64,000 bases of DNA, taken from Neospora caninum Liverpool (lineage: Eukaryota; Apicomplexa; Conoidasida; Eucoccidiorida; Sarcocystidae). The stretch covers positions 2,566,630 to 2,630,629 of the forward strand of contig NC_018396.1 of NCBI RefSeq assembly GCF_000208865.1, read 5' to 3'. The position numbers were made by a program, and so were the translations under genes. The notes under the pieces are model-generated. The model was not told the DNA's origin. It ran no database searches and worked only from the letters and a program-made list of their open reading frames with translations. The number at the start of each line of letters is the position of its first letter. Position 1 is the first letter of the stretch. Of this stretch, positions 23,006-34,875 are shown piece by piece.

Positions 23006-26000
23006 ATGGAGGGGACGCGCCATAGGTCTAGCTCGTCTTCCGCAGGGAAGAGCGAGTCGCAGAATCGTGACTTGGACGATGTGGAGCTAGGGCAAATGCG
23101 AGACTCGTCGGGACAGTTGGGCGAAGAACACGTGCGACTGACGAGGAAGGACACGACCGATGATTTGGGAAATGGAGGCGCAACGACGGCCCACGGGACG
23201 CTGGACGTCTTGGACGACGTCAGTGATTACTCGTCGCATGCTCTGGAAAGGGCGCCGTGGCGAAGGGGACTTCTTGGCCGGATGCGGGACCGCATGGACG
23301 CGTTTATGACCGATATTTTCAGGAGTGAAACGGACTTTCACACCGCGTACACGAATGCAAAGACACGGATTGGCGGGCTGGCGAGCTCGACTACGTCGCG
23401 GAGTGAAACGACAGATGGAGTCAGCGCGACTCAGTACCTTCACTTCTTTCCTCTCCGCTTCAGAGACGGGGGCCTCGAGACGGAATATGGACAAGTGTGT
23501 GGCCAGCTGTTTATTGGCCGTGACTTCCTTGTCCTTTGCTTCACCATTCTCTTCATCATCCCGACGACTTGGTATCTTGCTGACTACAGCTTTAGTGCCA
23601 TCGACCTTCGAGAACACTCGTACGGCGCCTGGATCGCTTTCCACACCGCCTGCGGCGTCGACCTCTTGGTTGGGCTTATCTCACTCATCTGCCTGATCTT
23701 CCCGCAAGTCTGTCCCATTCTGCACAACCACTACGAGAGTTTCTCCTACGTCATTGTCTTCCTGGTACGCGCACCGCACTCGGAAAGTGCGAAAGCGCTC
23801 AGCCCCCTTTCTTCCGAAAACAGTGGCGCCACACTCAGTTTCTCTCGAGGCCTATGCTTCGAAACCCTCTTCCGCATCAGCCGAACCGCATCTGCATGCT
23901 GTCTGACACCCTTGTTTACCATCGTACCTGTTTTCTTTCGTGCTCTTTCAGCTCTCTGTATCAAAGATGTGGCTTCAGTCACGTAGATCCATGTCCGGAT
24001 ATATGTACATATATTTCCACTTGTATACATGTGTATATATGCCGACACCCCTCTGTGTGACTCGGCCCCCCGTTCAGTGCACCTGCTTTTCGTTGCACAC
24101 TGGACTTCTCGCTAGGCAAGGGGTACAGGAGTCTTTTCCAGCGGGGCTCTTTGCCACAACCATCTCCACATTCTCTTTTCGTCCACAGAAGGTCGCTTCT
24201 CGATCTGTCTGTACACGTGATGGAACTTCGATCGATATCTGTATACTCTGTTGCGCAGATACCGCCACCTGCGTGAAATATATATATATATATATATATA
24301 GATATATATTGCTTGGTGCGTGCCTTCGGATATCCCTTTACTCGTTTTTTTTGTCGATGCCTGGATAAATCCCGCTCTCTACGGACCGTGGCGCTAACCT
24401 GTAATGCAGAAGGGAGAGTGTGTGCTGTGTGTGCCCTGCAGTGGATGTCTGTTTTGATGATTGTCATGGCAACATTTCCACATCTGGTGGTTGTTCCGGA
24501 TCCCATGGAGCTTCTGTTCAATTACAACGACGCCGAACTGGAGACCGAGATCATGAAGCTCGCGCCGGTCTGTCGCTTGATTCAAGGGAACGAAGGCCTC
24601 TACGAGTACACGGAATCCCTCAAACACAATCCGGACCACATCGGCTCCGCGATGGCGACGTGCATCGCAGAGCAATCGTGCGTCTCCGGAGCTATGGAGA
24701 TTGTCTCTATGTCTGCTTCGAACTGCGCTCAACAGCTCAAGATGCTCGGTAAGGGCGCTCGTCTTGGCGTGGTCTCCTTTGACGTCTTTTTTCCGTCCCG
24801 TTCTTTCCCTGGGCTAGGCCTTACCGCGTGGTTCGTGTGGCGCGGCTCAGCGAGGGCAATGCACTGGTTCCTCGCTAAGCCGAGAGATGGCCTCTACACT
24901 GCGTGCAGGACGGGGCGGTGCTCCTCTCGTCTTCGTCTAAAACTCGCTCTGCTCTGTGCCACGTTCTCGTGGATGCCGGGGACTCGAGTCCGGCGCGCGA
25001 GTCGTGGCAGGGCCGGGTTTGCAAGCGTCGGAGGCGTGAGGAGGGACACTCAGGGAGAGGTGGTCTCGACGCGTCGGCCGTTCCGTTTCTGCCTTCTCAC
25101 ACATGCCTGTGATTTGTGCGACCTTTTCGTTCAGCGGGACAACCCGACTTGACGACGCTTGCCGAGGCCCTGTGGCTTCCGTTTGCGACTTACTTGGGCT
25201 ACGTCAAGCAGATGCTGCAAGTTTTCAAGGTCCCGATTGTTGCCCTTGCCGTCATCATCATTCACTTTGGGACGGGCATGATGTTCATGGACACCCTGTC
25301 TCCTTCCAGGACCAAATTCACCCTTGCGCTCCACATCGTCGTCGTCCCCATTTGCGCGCTCCCCTTCATTCTCCTGCAGTCGAAGTACCCTTTCATCGTC
25401 CCAGTCCAAGAAGCGTAAGGCCCTTCGCAACATGCGAAACGAAAAGCCGGGACAACCGCCGAACTCGCCGGTGGCCGTACAATCTGCTCCCTTCCCCTTC
25501 TGCAGACATTTACTTAGCCCCTCTCTTTCGCCCAGGCAGCGGACGCGACACGGTGCAGAAAACAGAAAAAAGAAATCGAGCGCGAACCGACAACAACCTA
25601 GGATACACAAACACACAGACCTATACTTTCATGCAGATGCGTGCAGATCTTCATGCTCAGGCACACATCCCCATGCAGGTGTATCACCATGTGATGTAAA
25701 GGACGATCATCCACGATGCAGGTTTTCCAAAGTCTGGAGAATCTCCCCGCATGCGCGGTGCACGCGTCTGTCTGGCTTTCCCTGCAGGGCCCTCTTCCTG
25801 CTTGCGTTCACGTTCGTGGCAGCCGCTGGGTACTTTGGACGATATGCCCAAGAATTTCAACATCGACTTCTCTTCTGTTCATGGCGCGTAAGGGCAAATA
25901 CCGCCGGAACCAACCCCCTGCGCGAAAATGCTTATCCTCTTTCCCCCAACACCGTTACAGTGGAGATATCCATCTCCGTGTCCCCTAGCAGCTACCGATA

Positions 26001-28945
26001 TACTCAGCGTTAGGTCTGTGGCTGTATGTGTGTGGATGCACACACGCGAAATCCGGCGCATGACGCGCGTCTTCCGGCTCTCGACTTCTTTGTTCTCTTA
26101 CAAGTTGGCAGCAGGCGAGCAAGAGATTGCAAGTGCATGACATACACACCTATATACATATATATAGGCCTACCTACATCCCCCTCTCTCTCTATGTAGA
26201 TAAACGCATATATATATATATATATATATATGCGTGTGGGTATGCATGGATGCCTAGGTGGATATGAAGAAGTCCTGGCGTCGAGTAGATGGAACGCCGA
26301 TGCGTGTTGTAGGTCCGTTTGCCGTTTTTTCTCTCTTTGGTTTCCAGGTGACCAGCAAGAAACTGACGGATTTGAATACGAAAATAAAGAACCAGAAGAA
26401 GCAGAAAAAGAGCTCGACTGCTGTTGAGGAATTGATCACGCAAGTCAAGGAGGTGAGGCAAATGCGAGTTTGCGTCCACTTTCGTTGTCTCGCTTCAAAT
26501 GCAGGTTGCACGTTAACGTTCGTTGCAAACGGATGCATGTGAAGCGTATACCAATGTACTCAACTGTTCATGTGCCAGTTTCCTTGTTTGTCTCTGTCCA
26601 TCTATCTCCAGCTGTATCTACCTATGTTTATTTCCACCTGTGTATATCAATCCCTATTTTTCTACCAGTCTGTCTCTGTCTAAATATTGGTAGATAGGTA
26701 GCTCTACTTGGATACCGGCGTGACAGCATCACTAGATCTCTGCTTCTCAGCCTCTTGGTGATCAGCCTTGCAGCGGAGGATAGGCAGGAGGAAGAGGCGT
26801 TTCGTCGGTGTGCGTGAAATTGGGAAGGTATCTATGATTGAGTCACACTTGTCTCTTTGCTTCCTCTGATCAGTGCCAAACTTTGTGCGGCATAGCGCGA
26901 AACCGGGGCCGTCGCGCAGACGTGATGGAGGAGTTGATCCAGATGGAGAAACTTCTTGAAAAGTAGGACATTCGTCTTTAGCTGTTTTGTCTGGGGTCTC
27001 GTGTAGCAGCTGCGTCTCTGCGCTTTCCTCTCTTCCCGTCTTTCGTCCAGTCGTCCACCGCGCCTTGCATCGACACGAAGATGACCGCGATGCACACCCT
27101 TCCACGCTTTTAGGTCTCTGCCGAGACCGCGCGCACATCCTTGTGTCTTTTCTCTTTAGGATTCTTGAAATTCTGACGCAAACGGACAACCTCTACTCCG
27201 TCCACTTCGCCGACACGAATGTAAGAGCCGATAGATGCGGAAACACGGCGCTGGCTTCGAGGTGGAGCTAGCGCGCTGACCTCCGCCTGGACAAAGTCGC
27301 CCGGAAGCCTGGCTTCCCCTTTCTGCACTTTTGACACCCCACACCCTTCGCATGCGCATGTGCGACAACTCTGTTGCCTCCACGGCGTGTGCTCGTGGCG
27401 CACGTGGGCACTGCAGTTGTTTTCCTCTGCACATGCCTAGCTCCACTTCTTTTTGCCGTGCGTTTGGTCGGCCGCCATCTGCGTATATCGGCTGTCTCTC
27501 CCTCGCATCGGAGGGCTGCGGCTTTGCTTCTGAGCCGTCTGAACCCCGCCTGTAGCTGCACTCTGCATTCGCCGCACAGCTCCGCTCTCACTGTCCCTCG
27601 CGGTGTCGTGCTTGTCTGCAGGAGGTCCATAGGCAGTTCATCGAGCTGTACAACAAACCGGAGAACTTGGCGCGGGAGTTGCCGCATCGCGCAGCGAGCC
27701 GCAGTGCGCAGAAACGCCTGACTTCAGGACGCCCAGAGTCGATCGCCTCCTCAGGGCCCTCGCGACGCATGCAGTCCAGCGGTCTGCAGCTGGGCAGCAA
27801 CATGAGCATGGCCACGGAAGGCGTCGGCAGCGGACCGAAGAGTAGCAACTCCAGTCCCGTGATCGGTGAGTGCGGATGCATGCCTGGTCTGCGTGTGCCT
27901 ACAGGGATCCGGAAGCGAACGCGAGAAGAGGTCTTAAAGAGAAACAAAGAAAGAGACAGGAGAAAAAAGAGGGAGAGGGAGGGATGTCCAAAAAGGATGA
28001 GGGAGACAGGGGAAAGTACCCGAAGCTGCGTAGGAAACAGAGAGAACAGTGGCGAAAAGCCGCGAAAGCACACGGGGAAACGCTGCTGCGACAGGAAACT
28101 GCTGGAAGCGTCGTGTCCAACTCATACGGCACGGGGGAGGAGGAGGGGGATTTGCTGGTACTTCTTCTCCCCGGTCCGCCCTCTATCTGGCTTCCAGGGG
28201 GTTGGGTGCTTTGCGTCTTTCTGCCCAATTTCGTGCGTGCAGTTTGACCCCCGTCCGCGTGTTTTCGGCTTTGCAGGCTTTGAGTTTGGCTCTGGGTTCG
28301 AGCAGATGAACAGCGTTGTGGGCGACAGCGGTGTGACCGGGACGTTCAAGAACCTGCCGATGCCCGAACACACTGCCTCGCTCTTGACGTGCGTTGGGAT
28401 CGACTGGGACTTCGACATGTTGCATCTGAACTCGCGGACGGAGAACATCATCGTCGAGGTCGGCTACGCCTTGCTCTGTCGTTTGGCGACCGACTTGGGG
28501 TGTGAAGAAGTGCGCCTGATTCGCTTCCTCTACGCCATCCAAATGCAGTATCGCGACAACCCGTACCACAACAGAATCCACGGCGCCGAAGTCGCTCACC
28601 TCACGGAGTGCCTCACGCGCATGCTCAACGCCCAAAGGAAGTAAGTGAAAACATGCGTGGGGTGGCGGGGGAGGCGTTCCCGCGGCGGAATGTAGCCGGT
28701 CGGTTGTGGCGTCGCGCACCAAGCACTCAAAGAGCGGTTTAAAGCATGGACGGTCGAGACGACTCTCTCAACCTCTCCCACTCTATCCTTTGCTTGCGGC
28801 TCAGCATGAACTCAATCGACAAGGTGACCCTCACAGTGGCGGCGATCTGCCATGATGTCGGCCATCCAGGCAGAAACAACCAGTTCTTCATCAACGCCTT
28901 CGATCCTCTCGTAAGGCGCAAAACAAGACGTTGTGCAGTTATCTA

Positions 28946-28987
<42 letters not shown>

Positions 28988-30046
28988 AGCGTGAATACAT
29001 CTGTCGAGATGCCCATTTATGCAGATCTGTCGCTGTGTACAGTTGCCGAGAAGCAGGCAAAAAGCTTGAGCGAACATGCGTGGGAAACAGGTGGGTCTGT
29101 GCATGCAGTCCGCCTCACAGCCGTTAGGTTCGTGCTGACTGCATGTCGTTATTTCGGCGGATAGGAGATGGATGCGCAGGTTTGGAGGGATGTCGTGAGG
29201 TGTCTGGCTGCCTGGGTCAATTGGGTGTGTGGACGACGGCGCCGACTGGCTTTGATTTTCTTTGCGGCTGCCGCATCGCTCAACCTCCCACGATTGTTTT
29301 TCCGTGCTCTGGCGCTCCCAGGCGGTAATCTACAACGACGTCGCTGTCCTCGAGAACTTCCACAGCTGCTTGACATTCCGAACACTCGAAAACCGAGACT
29401 GCAACATCTTTGCCTGCATCGATGAAAGCGTAAGAGCACGAGATAGCGGGAAATTGCCTGCGACGTGTCTGCATGCATGGAGAAAGAGGGACAGGGAGAA
29501 CGCTTCACGAGCTTCCTGGCTAGTTCTCTCCAGGGGGGCGGGCGACTTACTATTCTTGTTATTGGGAGCACAGTTCCCTGGGTATCCAGTCCAGCGCTCT
29601 GCCGTGGGCGCTATGAAAGGGATCTAGTCTGCATGCAGATGAATTCATGTGAAAAAGAGATACATGTGTAGGCGTGTGCAGAAGCGTTGCTGCGTGAGGG
29701 GCTGCATTCGTGCCCACCGAATTGCGCACACATCGACAGATGCCCCCGTTCTTGGTGTTGCATGTCTGTGCATCTGCTTTCCGGCTTTCTGGTGCCGTCC
29801 TCTGAAACGTCTTCTCGCAATCGCCTTTCTGCGTTCAGAGCTTCCGATATATTCGCCAATACGTTATTGAGTGTATTCTCGCGACCGACATGAAGCAACA
29901 TTTCGAGAGTCTGTCACGTTTCCGAGTAAGACAAGCGTCTCCTAACCTTCGCAAAATGCTCCTCTCTCCGGAGCGCTTATTTGCACCGCCGTTGACCGCG
30001 TGCCGCATACTATGCTGCTTACGTCGATTGTCTTCGAAACATTTAC

Positions 30047-30120
<74 letters not shown>

Positions 30121-30817
30121 CTGTAGATACATAGGAGTGTCATTGCGCACTTTTGCCTCCCCATTCCTTTCGTTTTCCCGCGTTTCTGCACATGTCATTT
30201 TGTCACACATTTTTGGTTGGTTCAGATGTTTTCGATCCGTGTCGTAAGGACATGAAGCGTAGACATGCGTCGAAAGAACGCTGCATGCATGCTTTCCCCT
30301 GTTGTTGAAGGGCGACGTTGGAAGGGGCGCGTTCTCTCTCGTTTTCTGCCTGACCGTGAGAGTTGTGCCTCGTCTTCTCATATAGACTGCGACGCTGTCG
30401 ATTGGGGGTTCGCGTAGGTGTGTTGTGAGAACTCTGGAGTGTCTGCATGCTGGTGTCTTTGCGCGTTACGTTTCGTCAGATCCGGCGAAGCTCTCCTGAG
30501 TTCAACTACGTTAAAAATGTGGAAGACAGGTGGTAAGTGGGACGTCGACCTGAAGATTTCAGCGCTGTGTCTCGGTCTCTGCAACCGCCTTACGCTTCAA
30601 TGAGCAATTTGTCTCCCGCCAAGCCAGTTTGTGTGCCGATTCGATTCAAAATATCATACCCCTCACTTTCCCTGTCCCAAGATGGAGGGCTGTTTGGGAC
30701 TGCGACTGCATCTGGGGCCCTATGGAGTGTCTCGTGCCTCTTCTCATCCCTTCTGTACGAGCCTCTGGGCGACTCAGATATATCTGTAGCTCATTTACAT
30801 CTATGTCTAGTTTTCTA

Positions 30818-30862
<45 letters not shown>

Positions 30863-31003
30863 GTCTATCTATCTATCTATCTATCTATGACTACAGACAT
30901 GTGCATCTGTGCGCTGGGGTGTTTGCTTCTATGTCTACCCGACGTGTTCTGCCTGGTCGTACGTGGACAACCTTACCTGTCTGCCAATCGATGCAGACCC
31001 ATC

Positions 31004-31041
<38 letters not shown>

Positions 31042-34000
31042 TCAGGTATGTATGTCACATATATTGTCTGGTTGTGGAGATTTTTCGGGAGAGCTTTTCC
31101 GACAGCGAATGCTGCATGTTCGTGGGCTGGGCCGCCGCTTGTGTCTCTCTTAGGCTCGTCGCGAGGATGTGTGTGAAGGTCGCGGATATTGGACACGTAA
31201 GTCGAAGTTCCTTTCACTCCTTATTTCACGTCAGACTCGTCCGTTCTTCTCTCCACATTCGGACATCATCATTTGACCACCTGCGTCTAATTATATAACT
31301 AAATATATACAGGCATATACATATACTGTATAGGTAGCATACATGTATTCATTAGAAACTCTTTGTCTATCCATATATATATATATATATATATATATTT
31401 CTTTTGTGGTCTCCGTCTCTGATGTACGCCTTTTTTTCTCGCTTCCTCGTGTAGATCTGTTGGTGATTCCCAGTTGTTTCAGGGCTGGGACTTTCATATA
31501 AACGCATTCCCTTTTCTTCTCCCTCCTTGTGATTCCCTGTTCGGATTGTACATACGTGCATATACACCTATACATATGTGCATCTGTAGATACGCATTTA
31601 TAGGTAATTATTTATGTACAGCATACGTTTCCGACTCGGTTATCTGCCGCGGCCGAAGGAGTTTTTGTTTTTTTCAGTCGTGCGTCCCGTGGACCCAGCA
31701 CTTTGAGTGGTCCTCGCGAGTCGTGGAGGAGTTCTACCTGCAGGGAGACGAAGAACGCTCGAGAGTGGGTGAAATGAAAATAAATCACACCCCGAAACCA
31801 CAGTCTGTGGCTTCAAGGCCTAAACCCCAGACAAACATTTCCATCTCTAACGATATACATATGAGTAGATATGCTTGTCCGTATTATTATCCCTTCTCTT
31901 TACAGTACATATGAATATCTAATATATATATATATATATATAGATAGATAGATAGATAGATAGATAGGTGTATAGTCACATGGAGGCAGCGCGTCTACCC
32001 ACATGTATACGCATGCATTTAGGCGTGTATATGCGGGATGTAACTTCGCGTGTTGATACATGGACATGTGTGTGTAATGTATTGAAAGTCTTGTCTTGGG
32101 GCTGTGCGTTTCCGAGTGGACGGTGCGTGTCCATGCCTTTGGGGGTTCATTTGTAAACCGTGCGGTGAAATGTGAGGCTGTCGACCTTGGCGAAGACGCA
32201 GCCGTGAGTGCGTGTCGGTCCGTGGGGTGTCTGCGCGACCCTGAGAAGAGGGTCAGCGTGTCCAGTTCGTTTTTTCTTCGAAGAACTGCGTACGGGGCTC
32301 TGTTCACGTAGGGTGCGCGACGGTTTTGTTTGTTGTTCAGAACATGCCGCTATCGCCTCTCTGCGATCGCGAGAAGCATGCGGACATGGCCAAGTCTCAG
32401 GGCGGCTTTCTGGAGTTTGTCGTCAAGCCTCTGATCAAAGAAATCGAGGAAATCGATCCGTTTGGTCGCGTCCGGTGCGTTTTCGAAGGAAACTGGGAAA
32501 GCAAAGGGCTGCGGGTTGGATTTCGACGCGAGTGCCGATCCTGCGGCATGGGGCACGGTCCCAAGGCAGCGTTTTGCGGATCGCGCCCTCGCTTCTCACC
32601 ACTGGTTGTTCTCGCACTGCGATGGTCAACACTCTCGCGCCTCCACCGCGAACGTGTCAGCGTCGCGTCGACGTGTGGTTCAGTCTTATATGCGAGCAAT
32701 GGCGTCGGGAGCGTCGTCGTTTCGCTCGTGCGAGGAGCAGCCCGCTGGTGACAGCGTGCGCACAGTCGGTCACGCGCACAGTTCCACGGTCGGGTGTCGC
32801 ACGCGTGTCCGCTTTGCGTTGTCTCTCAGAGCGGAGATTTTGTCGAACATTGAGGCGAATCAGCAGCAGTGGCAGGAGCTTCACGAGGCGGGGACGGAGA
32901 TTGAATTGGTGCGGCACACGTGCCCAGACGCTGCGGAACAGAACACGGTGACGACGTACGCAGTGCGCAAAATCGCGGGTCTGGGCCTCCAGCAGTCGAA
33001 GGGCATGAAGCCGAGCTCCTCTTTCTTCGTGCCGGAGACGGGGGCGCAACGGGGGAACAGCCAAATGATGTTGCACACGATCACCTCGACGCCGGACGTG
33101 ATTCGCAAGCACTTGGAGACGCCGAAGGACGGCGAGACGGAGGACTCACAGCCCCAGGCTGCTTCGGCTGCGGGTCCCGGATCAAGAAGGACGAGTCGAG
33201 AAGAAGCGTCTCGGGGCGCGAGCGCAGAGGACCGGGATCTTCCGCGCGTCCGAAGAACCCAGGGCAGTCGAGGGTTAGCCTCGCTCGACAGCGAACGAGT
33301 GAAGGAGCACGTGAGTTTTGCAGACAGCGTCGAGTCGCTCGGCCGCCGCGGAAACCGCGACGCAACCGCCTCAACCGACGGCTCCAGACGCCTCGACACC
33401 GGCCTCAGTCTCGCCTTCACGGCTTCCGACTCTGGCGCGGTCCTCGACCCTTCCTCGATGTCTCTGGACGACAGTGCGCCCCAAGACAGAGACCAGAGAG
33501 GAGAGACACGCCCGTCGAGCACTGGGGGCAGACGAACGCGCGAGAAGATCAGCTTCGAGGACTCGTCGCCGTCCTCGAAAGGCTTTGGATCGTCCCAGGG
33601 TTTGCGCGTCACGTTTGGCGGTAGGTGATCTCGGAGACGGCTTGAGCGGAGGGGGTGGGGTTGTTGTGTGTATGAGAGGGAGCGTGCGCGCGCCAGGTCG
33701 GTGGTAGGGGATTGCACTTGCTACAACTGTCCATATGGATTTGTGTGGATTTTACGGTTTAGAGTCAAGAAACGCACGCGTTTCCTCTGGTGTATCTGGG
33801 GGTTTTCGGGGGTTCGGGCTCTGTCGCGATTTCGAGCGCGGCTTTTCCCTTCGCTCCGCATTTCGCTCTACATTTCCCCCCGTTTTCGGGTCCCCGCGCC
33901 TGTCGCGAGCGTCTGTCGCCTCTGGAGTCCAGCGGAGCTGAAGACGCCGCCCCTCTCTCGGGCTGTGCGACTCGCTCCGCGTCACGGGTGCGGGGGTGAG

Positions 34001-34875
34001 CGGAACCCCGTCGATAACCAGTCTCCCTAAGCCAGCAAAAACAGCGGTGGATTTCAGTGCCCTACGTCAGGAAGGTTACTCCCCATCTGGTGCGTTCTAG
34101 GCGTGTCTCTTTTTGGGATCTTGTGCATGAAAACGCTCTTTTGGGTCTGTTGGCCCGGCGCCTCCTATGCTACCTTGTTCACAGATTTGTCGGAGGACAG
34201 CGAGAGCGGGGACCGGCCCTCGGACGACGCCATCTCCGTCGACTCTCAGCCGAAAGTCTCCGAGTCTTCGGAGAGGTGAGGATTTCTTCGCCTGAAGCAA
34301 GAGGTCGCGTTTGGGACGGCGAAAGGAGAAACACTGTCCACGGTTTCTCTCTTTGAGCGCCGTTTTCTCTCTCGAATTCACTGTTTCGCGGATGCGTTCC
34401 GGCTTCGACAGCGCCCGCGTTTTCTTTTTTCTCGACTCGGGTGGGCTCTGAGCGAAAACTACCTCGGCCGCTTTTGCCGCGGGGGAAGTGCCGCAGTGCG
34501 ATTTGATTCCGTCGACAGTGCGCAGATGTAATGTTTTCGGCTTCGTGTCCTCCGGTCCTCCTCGATGCTCCCTGCAGACAAACGGTGGCAACCGCTGGTG
34601 CACGCACATTTTCACGTTCTCATCTTTTTCTATCTGTATCTGCACTGGCCTATCAACATCTAAAATCTATGTACATGTACATCTATTTGCCTATTCGTAG
34701 ATCTCTCTATGCAGATCAATTTCTATCTATATAATAACTATATGCGATTTTGGCGCTTGCGTGTTTTCTCAGCTCGCAGCCTGAGCCCGATAATGGGCGA
34801 TCCTCCCCGCCGCGGCTCTTCGAGACCGCTGTGACGATGAAGCGTGACGAAGGTTCGGCGTCTCGGAAGAAGTAG
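23006..34875 (+). CDS. 3',5'-cyclic nucleotide phosphodiesterase with six membrane passes
   Basis: Hydrolyses cAMP and/or cGMP; the sequence does not settle which. Nineteen phase-compatible exons give 1303 codons: 23006-23764, 24442-24748, 25135-25414, 25788-25887, 26348-26452, 26874-26962, 27160-27220, 27622-27865, 28277-28640, 28805-28910, 29322-29429, 29839-29925, 30480-30532, 31154-31196, 31678-31764, 32341-32474, 32830-33620, 34185-34275, 34773-34875. A polar N-terminus (1-170) precedes six hydrophobic segments at about 172-192, 210-235, 248-271, 389-409, 417-436 and 449-468. A basic, probably helical linker (about 485-560) follows, then the PDEase domain (about 735-975). YHNRIHG gives the general-acid His746 and metal-ligand His750. 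HDVGHPGRNN is the family signature with His786-Asp787. VADIGH gives Asp899, and KSQGGFLEF the purine-binding Gln951. A polar tail runs to 1303. The start is the first ATG after an acceptor at 22936, so extra upstream coding sequence is possible. Reading through intron 17 would stop at 33628. Confidence 0.93.
24278..24309. repeat. (AT)n microsatellite, PDE intron 1
   Basis: About 15 AT units lie roughly 130 bp before the exon 2 acceptor. Confidence 0.9.
26208..26231. repeat. (AT)n microsatellite, PDE intron 4
   Basis: About 12 AT units lie just over 100 bp before exon 5. Confidence 0.9.
28940..28987. repeat. (TATC)n microsatellite, PDE intron 10
   Basis: About 11 TATC tetranucleotides start 30 bp after the exon 10 donor. 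Confidence 0.9.
29547..29611 (+). repeat. Dispersed repeat, copy 1 (PDE intron 11)
   Basis: This roughly 65-bp segment (core gggagcac, ttccctgggta, gctctgcc) recurs in inverted orientation at 61191-61256. The two copies share most positions, with a 3-bp indel. Its nature is unknown. Confidence 0.7.
30045..30120. repeat. Compound (AT)n/(GTAT) microsatellite, PDE intron 12
   Basis: A 76-bp alternating AT tract is interrupted by GTAT three times. Confidence 0.9.
30815..30888. repeat. (TATC)n microsatellite, PDE intron 13
   Basis: About 18 TATC units with one TGTC variant. Confidence 0.9.
31004..31042. repeat. (AT)n microsatellite, PDE intron 13
   Basis: An interrupted AT tract lies about 110 bp before the 43-bp exon 14. 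Confidence 0.85.
31373..31398. repeat. (AT)n microsatellite, PDE intron 14
   Basis: About 13 AT units between exons 14 and 15. Confidence 0.9.
31922..31967. repeat. (AT)n-(GATA)n compound microsatellite, PDE intron 15
   Basis: About ten AT units run directly into six GATA units. Confidence 0.9.
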
